A stretch of DNA of 64,000 nucleotides from JANNOG01 sp031398915. GTDB lineage: Bacteria; Actinomycetota; Actinomycetes; Actinomycetales; JBBAYJ01. This document shows positions 8,776 to 16,486 of this stretch, piece after piece. The first letter of the stretch is position 1, and each line of letters opens with the position of its first letter. The notes under the pieces were generated by a model. The model ran no database searches. It saw only the letters and a list, made by a program, of their open reading frames with translations, and was not told the DNA's origin. The stretch spans positions 1 through 64,000 of the forward strand of contig JANNOG010000088.1 in NCBI GenBank assembly GCA_031398915.1, written 5' to 3'. The translations under genes were made by a program, and so were the position numbers.

Positions 8776-9230
8776 GGAGTGCCCCCCGCCACGGATTGCT
8801 CCACTCGCGCGCTTGCCGAACCGGTTACCGGGCCGGGAGCCAGCAGCCCGAGCCCGGCAAGCGGGGACTGCGGGACGACCGATGTCGTGACGGTGATGAC
8901 CGCCGTCCCCTCCTGGTACGTCACGGCAGCGTCTCCGGTCACGCCGATGGCGCCCAGGTAGGACTGAGCTGCCCGGGCCGCCGCGCCCGCATCCAACCGG
9001 CCCTGGATGCCGGAGGCGACACTCGCTGGGTCCACCTGTTGGCCGGCGGCTCGCGCCGCTTCTGCAGCGGCGGCGTCCGCCAATTGAATCGCCCGCACCC
9101 GCGCTCCGCCCTCCACCACCAGCCCGAGAGCGGCGAACATCCCCAGTACCGCCACCACGAAGAACAACGAGACGGAACCGGCGTCGGAGTCAACCCCCGG
9201 CGCGTGTCTGGTGCTCACCGGGCGCCTCAT
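8772..9230 (-). CDS. TadG/TadE-like pilus-locus protein
   Basis: This 152-aa protein has a short basic N-terminus, then DAGSVSLFFVVAVLGMFAAL. That is the typical Gly-Ser-hydrophobic entry of TadE/TadG-type pseudopilins and helicase-secretion neighbourhood TadE-like proteins. The remainder is Ala-rich and predicted to lie outside the membrane (EGTAVITVTTSVVPQSPL). Its ATG overlaps the stop of the next upstream pseudopilin gene (ATGA), and its own stop overlaps the LysM-BTAD start (GTGA). It is one of three such proteins in tandem. The exact Tad subunit (TadE, TadF or TadG) cannot be assigned from sequence alone. Confidence 0.8.
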   Translation of the reverse strand: MRRPVSTRHAPGVDSDAGSVSLFFVVAVLGMFAALGLVVEGGARVRAIQLADAAAAEAARAAGQQVDPASVASGIQGRLDAGAAARAAQSYLGAIGVTGDAAVTYQEGTAVITVTTSVVPQSPLAGLGLLAPGPVTGSASARVEQSVAGGTP

Positions 9231-9679
9231 GGCCGTTCCCGATAGGTGTCGAGCACGCTGGTGGCGGTCTCGGCCACCGTGATCGATCCCGGCCCGGGCA
9301 GCCCGAGGTCACCGAGGGAGACTGCGCACGTCACGTCGACGCTGACACTCGCGGCCTGGCCCACGGCAACAGCGAACCCTCCGGTCGAGACCGCGACGTC
9401 CAGCCGCTGACAGTCGATGTCCTGGCCGGCCAGCGATGCCCGGGCCTCGGCCTCGGCGGCCGCGCTGGCACCCGCCGCCGTCCGGGCGAGTGAGGCCTGA
9501 CGTGCAGCTGCCTGAGCTGCGACCAGAACCCCGGTATGCGCCGTCGACACTCGGCCACCGGCCACGACCAACGCAACCACCAGCAGGAGGACGGGAGCGA
9601 GGACGGCGAACTCCAACGAGACCGAGCCGCTCGCGTCACCGACGGGGTGGCCCTCGACGCCGATCGGTGGGCGGCTCAT
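9227..9679 (-). CDS. TadE-like pseudopilin
   Basis: This 150-aa protein has a 16-residue hydrophilic leader followed by DASGSVSLEFAVLAPVLLLV. Glu at +5 within a hydrophobic helix is the hallmark of TadE-like pseudopilins. An Ala-rich helix (VLVAAQAAARQASLART) and a beta-rich tail with two cysteines follow. I chose the ATG at 9679 because it touches the stop of the preceding gene in a 1-bp overlap; the longer in-frame extension upstream overlaps that gene and looks spurious. The protein probably forms a minor component of the Tad pilus or its assembly platform. Confidence 0.85.
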   Translation of the reverse strand: MSRPPIGVEGHPVGDASGSVSLEFAVLAPVLLLVVALVVAGGRVSTAHTGVLVAAQAAARQASLARTAAGASAAAEAEARASLAGQDIDCQRLDVAVSTGGFAVAVGQAASVSVDVTCAVSLGDLGLPGPGSITVAETATSVLDTYRERP

Positions 9680-10098
9680 CACGGGCTCCCCGGGGCGGTG
9701 ACCCGCTCGACGGCGCCGGTCACGGTCTGGCGAACCTGGGCATCGAAGACACCCGGCACGATCTGCGGCGCCCGGCCGGTGACGGTGACGGACATCGTGG
9801 TCGCCGACCGGGTACCGGAGGCAGCGGCATCCCCCAACACCGATGATCCGCCGGAGCGTTCGACCACCGACGCGGAGGCAGCCACCGCCGACGCCACGGT
9901 CCCGTCCTCGGCCCGTCCGACCGTCACGCCGGCCGACGCTGCGGCCGTGGCGACGGTTCGGGCGTGGAACCACAACGCCCCCTGCAGTGCGCTGAGAACC
10001 AGCAGCAGTGCGGCAGGGAACAGGACGACGACCTCTAGGGACACGGAGCCGCTGTCGCAGCGCCCGGCGCCCGCCGGTCGGGGGCGGGGGATGGACAT
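9679..10098 (-). CDS. TadE-like pseudopilin
   Basis: This 139-aa protein has a basic leader, then DSGSVSLEVVVLFPAALLLVL, the same Gly-Ser-x-Ser-x-Glu entry into a membrane helix as its neighbour. An Ala/Ser/Val-rich exported domain follows. The ATG at 10098 is preceded by CACC and lies 22 bp after the stop of the Flp-like pilin gene. It is first of the three tandem TadE/G-like genes, and downstream genes overlap by 1-4 bp, so they are almost certainly co-transcribed and translationally coupled. The likely substrate relationship with a prepilin peptidase is inferred; no peptidase gene is visible in the window. Confidence 0.85.
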   Translation of the reverse strand: MSIPRPRPAGAGRCDSGSVSLEVVVLFPAALLLVLSALQGALWFHARTVATAAASAGVTVGRAEDGTVASAVAASASVVERSGGSSVLGDAAASGTRSATTMSVTVTGRAPQIVPGVFDAQVRQTVTGAVERVTAPGSP

Positions 10099-10120
10099 GG
10101 TGTGATCCAGCTCGGCCGGG

Positions 10121-10324
10121 CTAACCGATCTCGGCCAGGCGCGAGTTGACCGCTGCGTTGATCCCGGCGACCAGCAGAGTGGCCACGGCGAACAGCCCTA
10201 CGGCGATCACCACGATCTCGAGGGTGGAGACCCCCGCATCGTCCAGCGCGGGTGCCAGTCGCCGGACGCGGCGACGCAGCTCACGCACGGACAGCCAGGA
10301 CAGAGAAAGGCGAGAACGCTTCAC
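10121..10324 (-). CDS. Flp-type pilin-like small protein
   Basis: This 67-aa protein has a basic N-terminal half (KRSRLSLSWLSVRELRRRVR), then DDAGVSTLEIVVIAVGLFAV and a short tail. The G-V-S-T-x-E motif entering a 20-residue hydrophobic helix matches the Flp/Tad pilin cleavage region, with Glu at +5. The GTG start at 10324 has a good GGGAGGTG site; the longer in-frame ATG start lacks one. The gene stands 177 bp downstream of tadC and may have its own promoter in that gap, as expected for a highly expressed major pilin. The leader is longer than in classical Flp pilins. Confidence 0.75.
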   Translation of the reverse strand: MKRSRLSLSWLSVRELRRRVRRLAPALDDAGVSTLEIVVIAVGLFAVATLLVAGINAAVNSRLAEIG

Positions 10325-10501
10325 GGGCACCTCCCACCGACGACCGTCGATGCCCGGGCGGCATCGGTACGAGTCCACCTGAAGCACGGGCGTGCGTCAA
10401 GCGGCTCGCAACGCATCGTCGGCCGCCCGAGTACATAGGGTGCTGAACAGTGAGTATTCGGGGCAAGTGGCCTGCTCCATAGGCCGTTCCGCAGGTGCGG
10501 T

Positions 10502-11428
10502 TCACAGGATCCGCAAAGCGGCAGGAGTAGCCAAAAGAGCGACAAAAACAACCGCAAGAGCGGCAACGGGGACGGAGAGGGACTCCGAGGTGGCGTTGGC
10601 GCGGGCCTGCTCGTCGGTGAGGAGTTTCACCCGAAGGCTCCGCCCTCTCGCGCGCAATGCCTCGTACACATGGGCACCCTGTTCGCCGGCCAGGCGCATG
10701 ACGTCGGCCAGTTCCGCGAGTTCGGGGACGCCCAGTTCGCCCGCCAGCTCACTGAGGGCCTGCCATGGCGTCACGCCCGACAGGCGCGCCCGGAGCAACT
10801 CCTGGCGGATCCGGACGAACGCCCAGTTCTCACTGATCGTGGCGGCGCGTTCGAGAGCCTGCGTCGTCCCGGCCCCGGCCAGCCGTTCGAGGGCGACCAG
10901 CTCGATGTACGCCCCGACCGCTCGGGCGAACGCCTGCCGGGACGCGTTTGCCTTGGCCCGGACCGTCAGGTCGGCCAGGTTGTAGAACACGGCGGCGAAG
11001 ACCAGGCCTGCCGCCGCAGGCAGTTGCCACGGCTGGGCCAGCCCGATCAGCGTCGTGGCCAGTGCCAACGTCGGGGGAAAGACCAGACCCACGAAGGCGA
11101 GCAGCACCTTCTCGCCCAGAAACGTCGATGCGCTCTGGCCGAGTAACGCCAGATCACGCCGCCGCGCCGCGCTCACCAACGTCGTGCCGAAACGGCGATT
11201 CACCGACCTGCCGAGGCGTTCGGTCAGTCCCACGTCGGCCGAGTCGCCGACGTCGAGGATCGCCGGGCGCTGCGGTTGCAACCGTTCGACCGCGTCGGCG
11301 AGTCGCGGGTCGGCCCGGGCCAGGTCGCGGATCACCAGGATGATGCCCAACCCCACGATTGCCCCGGCGACGGCCGCCGCAACGGTCAGCGGGGTCACGG
11401 CGATCGGCGCGATGATCGAGGTCGTCAC
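10502..11428 (-). CDS. tadC: Type II secretion F family protein, TadC-like
   Basis: This 308-aa membrane protein has hydrophobic segments at residues 5-28, about 110-155 and at the C-terminus (VPVAALAVVFVALLATPAAL). The T2SS-F core lies between them, with AFARAVGAYIELVALERLAG and LADVMRLAGEQGAHVYEALRARG. This is the second of two tandem platform proteins, in the order TadA-TadB-TadC typical of Tad loci. The GTG at 11428 gives a GTGA overlap with tadB. The much longer in-frame extension upstream is a shadow of tadB. It works with TadB as the inner-membrane platform for pilus extension. Confidence 0.85.
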   Translation of the reverse strand: MTTSIIAPIAVTPLTVAAAVAGAIVGLGIILVIRDLARADPRLADAVERLQPQRPAILDVGDSADVGLTERLGRSVNRRFGTTLVSAARRRDLALLGQSASTFLGEKVLLAFVGLVFPPTLALATTLIGLAQPWQLPAAAGLVFAAVFYNLADLTVRAKANASRQAFARAVGAYIELVALERLAGAGTTQALERAATISENWAFVRIRQELLRARLSGVTPWQALSELAGELGVPELAELADVMRLAGEQGAHVYEALRARGRSLRVKLLTDEQARANATSESLSVPVAALAVVFVALLATPAALRIL

Positions 11429-12258
11429 GACGCTACTCCGGTGAGGAAGCGCGGCGTCGGCCTCCCCGTGGTCGCCTGGCGGAGCCACACCAGGCAGCCG
11501 GCGAACAACGCCAGCAGGGTGGCCAGCAGCAATTGACCGAGCAGTGATCCGTACGGCGCCAGATATCCGCTGACGGTGAGCACGCCGAGTACCGCCAGAG
11601 TGATCCCGGTGACGATGCGCGCGGTCGTGCGGGGTCGGGCTCGGTCCGCCTCGACCGCTCGTCTGATCCTGACTTCGTCGGCGACCGTCGCTGCGAGATC
11701 GTCGAGTACCGCCGCCAGCCCGTCTCCTCGGCGTTGTGCCCCCAAGATCAATGTGGCGGCGATGAGGTCTGCGGTGGCGTCGTCGACCTGGTCGGCGAAC
11801 GCTCGCAGGGCGTCCTCCGTGGGCCATCGGGCGCTCAGCCGGGTTGCCAGGTCGGCGACGGCAGGGCGGATCGCCGGCGAGGCGGCCGCCACACTCGACG
11901 CGACAGCGCTCTCGATCCCCGCCCCCACGGTCAGCAGGCCCGACAGTCCTCGGGTCCACGACTCCAGCCCGCCCAGGACGGCGAGGCTGGTGCCCGAGCG
12001 GTGCGAGCGGAGCAGGGTGGGCAACAGCAGGGCGGCGGCGGGAACAGCCACCACGGCAATGGCGAAACCGGTGATCCACCAGGTCAGGGCCCCAGCGACA
12101 AGGCAGACGGCCACCACGGCGACACGCCGGACCGACGTGGCGGGCAACCGATCGACCGGGCGTCCTGGGACGACCTCACGCCGCCGCGCTCCCGAAACGA
12201 CGAGGATGACGCCGAGCAGCACGGCCGCTGCCGACATGGCGGCGACGAACGCGCTCAC
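11425..12258 (-). CDS. tadB: Type II secretion F family protein, TadB-like
   Basis: This 277-aa protein begins with one hydrophobic helix (AFVAAMSAAAVLLGVILVV) and has a second pair near residues 50-85. The T2SS-F domain carries ESWTRGLSGLLTVGAGIESAV and LGAQRRGDGLAAVLDDLAATVADE, and C-terminal membrane helices follow. The GTG start at 12258 overlaps the tadA stop as GTGA. It lies directly between the ATPase and TadC and should be the second platform subunit of the Tad pilus machine. Confidence 0.85.
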   Translation of the reverse strand: MSAFVAAMSAAAVLLGVILVVSGARRREVVPGRPVDRLPATSVRRVAVVAVCLVAGALTWWITGFAIAVVAVPAAALLLPTLLRSHRSGTSLAVLGGLESWTRGLSGLLTVGAGIESAVASSVAAASPAIRPAVADLATRLSARWPTEDALRAFADQVDDATADLIAATLILGAQRRGDGLAAVLDDLAATVADEVRIRRAVEADRARPRTTARIVTGITLAVLGVLTVSGYLAPYGSLLGQLLLATLLALFAGCLVWLRQATTGRPTPRFLTGVAS

Positions 12259-13832
12259 GGTGCCGCCCCGATGCCGTGGGCGCCGCGTCGCCACATCGGC
12301 CCGTGGTGGAACGGCGAGGGATCGAATCCGGCGGCGACCAGTTGCGGCAACCGGGCCGGCGCGGTCTGCGCGATCGCCACGCCCGTCGGCCCCGGGACGA
12401 ACACGTCGTTGATCGCGGGACGACCGGCCTCGCCTCGCGTGACCTCGATGACCTCGTCCACGACCCGCCCGCGGTCGCCGGTGATCGGGTCGATGTGCAA
12501 CGACACGTGAACGATGAAATCGATATGAGCGGCGACCAGGCGGTCGGCGTAGCTCTCGCTGCCACCGGTCGAGTGCACCGCCAACGCCAACCGCTCGATC
12601 GTGTCGGCGGCCGTCTTGGCGTGAATGGTCGACAGGCTGCCCGCGCCGGCCTGCATGGCCTTGAACATCGCCGCCGCCTCGCCGCCACGGACCTCACCGA
12701 CGATGATCCGAGACACGTTCAGCCGGAGCACGTCGACGAACAGGTCCTCGACGGTGATCTCTCCCGCTGGGCGTCCGTCCGCCGTCCGCTCTCCGGAGCC
12801 GGGCCGGGCTTCGAGGGCGATCACCCGATGGTGGTGCCCACCCTCGTGGAGGAACAGCTCGTACTCGGTTTCGAGCGTGGCGATCGCCTCCATCGGCGGA
12901 AGTGTCCTGGCGAGCGCCCGCAGCAGAGTGGTCTTGCCTGCTCCCATGCTTCCCGAGATGACGATGCTGGCGCGGGCGGCCACGGCGGCGGCCAAGAACG
13001 ACGACAACGTCCGGTCCAGGGTGCCCAGCTCGACGAGGTCGTCCAGGGTGACATCGGTGAGACCGTGCTTGCGGATCCTCACGATGGGTCGATGGCTCAC
13101 CCACGCCAGTGCCGCCAGGCGAGCACGTGAGCCGGGCAGGTTGAGGTGTAACCGGGGGGACGCGCTCGAGAACGGTCGTTCGGCAGCGTCCGGGCGACGT
13201 GCCGCCAGGAACTGGAGGAAGTCGAGAAGCTCCGCGTCACTGCCGGCGATCGGTGAGCCCCTGTCGAGGGTTCCGTCGGTGCGTTCGATGACGACGGTGT
13301 CGAACCCGGTGATCTCGATGTTCTCGATGGTCGGGTCGTCGACCAGCGGTTGCAGGCGCCCCAGGCCGAACAGCGCGTCCAGGACGGCCGCGGTCAGGCC
13401 GGCCCGGTCCGCTTGATCGAGAGTGCGTCGGCCCCGGAACGTGTCGGCCGCCACCTTCTCGCGGACCAGGTCCCCTACGATCGCCCGGGCCAGTTCACGA
13501 CGGTCGTCCTCGGCGGTGTTGGGTGACTCGGCCAGGGCGGTCGCCAGCGTGATCGAGGCCTGTTCGCGCAATGCCCGGACCAGGGTCCAGTCCGGCGAGA
13601 CAGCTCGTGACGTCACCGACGTGGCACGCGCGGGCTCGTCGGTGGGCGCGCGGTTGCCGAGGGGTCGGTCGAGTGCAGTCGCGGGTGGCGTGTCGAGCGG
13701 GGCCGTTCGCGGGTCGGAGGGCGTCGCACCGGGCGTCGCACCGGGCGGGTGACCGATCGGCGGCCCATCGAACAGCGGCAACGATCGCGGATCCGGTGGG
13801 TCGGCGATGGGTGGCTTGACCGACTCAGCCAT
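12255..13832 (-). CDS. tadA: CpaF/TadA-type pilus assembly ATPase
   Basis: This 525-aa protein has a Pro-rich, probably disordered N-terminus (about 100 residues) and a family N-domain, LGRLQPLVDDPTIENIEI. The GSPII_E ATPase domain shows Walker A GSMGAGKTTLL near residue 295, an Asp-box-like region, Walker B-like VSRIIVGEVRGGEA near 400, and SLSTIHAKTA. It powers Tad pilus assembly in the cytoplasm. The ATG at 13832 has no convincing ribosome site. A 15-codon ORF (13825-13872) terminates across this start, so translation may be coupled to it. A TTG or internal start is less likely. The downstream gene overlaps by 4 bp. Confidence 0.92.
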   Translation of the reverse strand: MAESVKPPIADPPDPRSLPLFDGPPIGHPPGATPGATPSDPRTAPLDTPPATALDRPLGNRAPTDEPARATSVTSRAVSPDWTLVRALREQASITLATALAESPNTAEDDRRELARAIVGDLVREKVAADTFRGRRTLDQADRAGLTAAVLDALFGLGRLQPLVDDPTIENIEITGFDTVVIERTDGTLDRGSPIAGSDAELLDFLQFLAARRPDAAERPFSSASPRLHLNLPGSRARLAALAWVSHRPIVRIRKHGLTDVTLDDLVELGTLDRTLSSFLAAAVAARASIVISGSMGAGKTTLLRALARTLPPMEAIATLETEYELFLHEGGHHHRVIALEARPGSGERTADGRPAGEITVEDLFVDVLRLNVSRIIVGEVRGGEAAAMFKAMQAGAGSLSTIHAKTAADTIERLALAVHSTGGSESYADRLVAAHIDFIVHVSLHIDPITGDRGRVVDEVIEVTRGEAGRPAINDVFVPGPTGVAIAQTAPARLPQLVAAGFDPSPFHHGPMWRRGAHGIGAAP

Positions 13833-13872
13833 GCGCTGCTGCCACGCAGCGTAGAGAACCCATGACGGACAT
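13825..13872 (-). CDS. Possible 15-codon leader ORF overlapping the tadA start
   Basis: ATG at 13872 opens a short frame (MSVMGSLRCVAAAHG) whose TGA lies just past the tadA ATG. Its first four codons are identical to the start of the SAF/CpaB-like gene at 15454, because both lie in the same 17-bp palindromic element. Translation is not shown. It could instead be a duplicated start region with no coding role. Confidence 0.25.
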   Translation of the reverse strand: MSVMGSLRCVAAAHG

Positions 13873-13876
13873 GGTG
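13860..13876. promoter_or_regulatory. 17-bp palindromic element upstream of tadA (copy 1)
   Basis: The sequence ccatgacggacatggtg contains the perfect inverted repeat CCATG-N5-CATGG. The same 17 bases occur at 15442-15458 at the start of the SAF/CpaB-like gene. The position in the 89-bp gap before tadA suits an operator or a translation-initiation element. The function is inferred only from the duplication and symmetry. Confidence 0.4.
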
Positions 13877-13921
13877 GCCCATCGACCGGTGGGGGTGGGG
13901 ACGGGCGGATTCGGGTGCGGG

Positions 13922-14701
13922 CTATCGGGTGACCGGCCGCAGCCACTGTCGACGTGCTGCGGCCGCCTCGGTCAGGGCGAGCGCGGCGGTGGCATACGAG
14001 GACGCCAGGCGCCCCTTGCCCCATCGTCGGGGCCGAGTTGCTCCGGCGCTGAGGACGGCCGCGGCCCGCGGATCCCACTCCACCACCGCCAGGACGGGCA
14101 GTCCGACGACGGATTCGATCTCCGCCACCGAGTAAGGCCTTCGGGGACCGACGACCATCAGGCCGCTGCCTGATCGTGCGGCCTCGCCGCGCCAACGGAG
14201 CAACGACGGCGCGCTGGACCTGGCGGCTGCCACATCCCGCAACGACGACCCCATGACGACGAGGGCGAGGTCCGCCCCGCTGACGAGCGCCGCCGGCGCG
14301 TTTCGCTGCGACACCCGACCGGCATCGACGAGAACGTCCGTACCGGCCTCGTCGAGCCCGCCGAGCAGCGCGATCAGTGGTGGCCACAACGACGACAGGT
14401 TCCCGCCTTGACCCGGGTCCGCGATGCCGGGGATGATGTACGCCCGCTCGGTGAGTACTCCGATCGCCTGATCCCACAGATCGGTGGCGCCCAGGTCGCG
14501 CTGCTGGTGCGCGATGGCCAGTCCGACGAGGCCGCGATCGTGGCGCACGGTTCCGCGCAGGTGACCGGCGAGGACCGAGCTCGATCCGGCCATATCGGCC
14601 TCGACGATCAGGCAGGCGCGGGGCCACAGCGAGGCCAGGCCGAGGGCGGTGGTGGTGGCCCCTGGCGCACCAGCGGCGGTGAGCAGGGCGAAGACGCTCA
14701 C
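13922..14701 (-). CDS. TadZ/CpaE-like MinD-family protein with a degenerate P-loop
   Basis: This 259-aa protein starts V-S-V-F-A-L-L-T-A and enters GAPGATTTALGLA, which occupies the position of the deviant Walker A motif of MinD/ParA ATPases. It lacks both the signature lysine and the canonical GKT lysine. LIVEADMAGSS (Walker A'-associated Asp), VLVDAGRVSQRN and DLALVVMGSS follow the MinD fold. Its place before tadA fits TadZ, which localises the pilus machine to a cell site. The missing lysines suggest weak or no ATP hydrolysis. GTG start at 14701, 7 bp after the SAF gene stop. Confidence 0.75.
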   Translation of the reverse strand: MSVFALLTAAGAPGATTTALGLASLWPRACLIVEADMAGSSSVLAGHLRGTVRHDRGLVGLAIAHQQRDLGATDLWDQAIGVLTERAYIIPGIADPGQGGNLSSLWPPLIALLGGLDEAGTDVLVDAGRVSQRNAPAALVSGADLALVVMGSSLRDVAAARSSAPSLLRWRGEAARSGSGLMVVGPRRPYSVAEIESVVGLPVLAVVEWDPRAAAVLSAGATRPRRWGKGRLASSYATAALALTEAAAARRQWLRPVTR

Positions 14702-14708
14702 CGGCGGC

Positions 14709-15454
14709 TCATTCCCCGGGTTGTGGGGCGACAGTGCCGACGACGACGATCGTGAAGCGACCGGTGGCCGCGCGAGCGGCCAACGCCTTGGCGACCTCCA
14801 CATCGGTCACCACCGTCACGACGCTGACCCCACTGATCTCGTCGATGCTGGTCGTGACGACTGTGGCAGCCAGGGCAAGCGGGACGGCCTCGGGCGGGTC
14901 GGCCTGCGCGGCCGGCGTGTCCACCACCAGGATGGAGTCACCGGCCTGCAGCACGGTGGCGGGCACCTGGGCAGCGGTTACCGGCAGGCCGACGAGGGCC
15001 TCGGCGGGCCGGTGGGAACCAGGCGGGCACCCGTGATCGCCTGTGGTGGTACCACCTGCCCGGTGAGCAGCGGCACCGTCGTCCGTCGGCCGATGGCGTC
15101 GTCCAGGGCTCCAGCGGGGATGTACGCCGTGCCCGTCGTCGTTCCGCCGATGTCCGCCACCCGCAGATCCTCGGCTGTGATCACTTGACCTGCAGGGATG
15201 TCCCTGGCTGCGACGACCACTCCCGCCGCGCCCGCCAGCGTGGTGACGAGCCAGGCGGCGCCGAGGCTGCCGAGGACGATCAGCGCGATGCCCAGTCCGA
15301 TGACGGCCGGGCGGCGCCGGAGTCGGACGCCGGCAGTGAAGGGGGGATGGTTGTCCCGCGACGGCGGTCGCGCCGATGTCGGCAGGCCGGGGTCGCGCGG
15401 CTGGGCAGCGGCGGCCGTGGGCACTACTGACCGTGTGGCTGCCATGACGGACAT
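14709..15454 (-). pseudogene. SAF domain (CpaB/RcpC-like) pilus protein interrupted by a frameshift
   Basis: The frame from ATG 15454 (or 15445) encodes an N-terminal tail, one membrane helix (VIGLGIALIVLGSLGAAWLV) and a SAF domain with ARDIPAGQVITAEDLRVAD. It ends prematurely at 14978-14980 after GARLVPTGPPRP. The expected continuation, PAEALVGLPVTAAQVPATVL through to the stop at 14709, is in another frame. One base is missing near 15001-15012 (ACC GGC CC-GCC GAG). Joined, the product would be about 248 aa, normal for this family. CpaB/RcpC proteins connect the Tad platform with the envelope. This may be a true pseudogene, a sequencing indel in a GC run, or programmed frameshifting. It is first gene of the pilus operon. 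Confidence 0.75.
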
Positions 15455-15458
15455 GGTG
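15442..15458. promoter_or_regulatory. 17-bp palindromic element at the SAF gene start (copy 2)
   Basis: This is identical over 17 bp to 13860-13876 (CCATG-ACGGA-CATGG-TG). It overlaps the two candidate ATG codons (15454 and 15445) of the SAF gene. If it is an operator it would act on translation or early transcription; no ribosome-binding site is visible upstream. Confidence 0.4.
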
Positions 15459-15546
15459 TCGCATGGCACCGGCCGATGTGACACCCCGACGATCCGCGAC
15501 CAGCCCTGTGGCGGTCGGGCGAGGCGGGTCTCGGCCCGGTCTGCCG

Positions 15547-16344
15547 CTAGGCCGTGGCCTCGCGGACGGCGGCCAGCAACCGCGCCTTCGCCCGGCACGC
15601 GCGCTGGCGCACGGTGGCCTCACTGATCCGTAGCGATCGAGCCGCCTCGGCCCGGGCCCGGTCGGCGGTCGCCGGCGAGTGCAGGCACCACAGCAGTTCC
15701 GCGTCGCCCCGGGCCAGGGCACCGCGCTCTACTGCCCAGGTCAGGAGCCGGAGCAGGTCCTCGTCGGCTCGGCCAACGGGGTGTAGCGCCTCGGCGATCT
15801 CGGCTGGGGGTACGGCCACCGCGAGCGCTTCCAGATGGTCACCGGCTGCCAGCGCCGCTGTCGTGGGGCCGGTGTCGCGGTGCGTCAACGTCCTGAGGAG
15901 GTCGAGGGCAAGGCCGTCGCGCACCGCGCCGACCCGGCTCAACGGGTAGTCGACGATCAACTCGTAGAGGCGGGCAACCGCGACGGACTCTGCCTCTTCG
16001 ACGTCCCCGCCGTAGTGGTGGGCCGTCCGCCGGGCCAGACCCAGCGCGGACCCCAGCAGCGCGTGCAGGACGACGCGGCCCGCCAGTGCATCCCCCAGCT
16101 GAGCGGAGCGGACGAGGGCACGCAGCGCCGCATCCTCGCCTGGCCCGGACACCCGGGCAGCGACGTCGTCGAGGCTGAGGCACCCGGCAAGACCCGGACC
16201 GCCTCGCTGCCACCGGGCCACGGCGAGCCGTGAATCGGCCGCCTCCGACAGTTCGGCGAACTCGTCGTTGAGCCGTCCGACCAGACCATGGCGACGCCGG
16301 GGCCGGACGGCGCTGCCGCGTGGGGTGCGCACCGTGCTCGCCAT
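15547..16344 (-). CDS. Sigma-factor-like regulator with C-terminal helix-turn-helix
   Basis: This 265-aa protein has a basic N-terminus and then a helical region (ALRALVRSAQLGDALAGRVV, ARRTAHHYGGDVEEAESVAV) reminiscent of sigma region 2. The C-terminal helix-turn-helix (ARSLRISEATVRQRACRAKA) resembles sigma region 4. No complete, confidently recognisable ECF sigma signature is seen, so it may be a diverged sigma factor or a sigma-like activator. It starts with ATG at 16344 and is divergent from the T4SS-like operon across 142 bp. Its stop lies 92 bp before the first pilus gene. Its position makes it a candidate regulator of either or both loci. Confidence 0.65.
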   Translation of the reverse strand: MASTVRTPRGSAVRPRRRHGLVGRLNDEFAELSEAADSRLAVARWQRGGPGLAGCLSLDDVAARVSGPGEDAALRALVRSAQLGDALAGRVVLHALLGSALGLARRTAHHYGGDVEEAESVAVARLYELIVDYPLSRVGAVRDGLALDLLRTLTHRDTGPTTAALAAGDHLEALAVAVPPAEIAEALHPVGRADEDLLRLLTWAVERGALARGDAELLWCLHSPATADRARAEAARSLRISEATVRQRACRAKARLLAAVREATA

Positions 16345-16367
16345 GGCACAGACGGTCGCCGCTGGGA

Positions 16368-16388
16368 CTTGCCCGGATTCTTGCCCGG
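16368..16388. promoter_or_regulatory. Two direct repeats CTTGCCCGG in the divergent intergenic region
   Basis: CTTGCCCGG occurs at 16368-16376 and again at 16380-16388 (12-bp period) between the sigma-like gene and the T4SS-like operon. This could be an activator-binding direct repeat or an ECF-type promoter element. No clear -10 motif could be matched. Confidence 0.25.
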
Positions 16389-16486
16389 TCGTGTCCGGGG
16401 TCAGTGCCAGCCTCTGACCTGCACGGAGTCACAACCGACCGCACCGGTTCACCTATCTGTGGCAACGATCGACGTCGAGGAGGGTC

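Noticed and set aside
10502..12079. A 525-aa tadC extended far upstream
   Set aside because: The upstream part overlaps tadB in another frame and is Arg/Gly/His-rich nonsense; the GTG at 11428 with a GTGA overlap gives the normal TadC length.
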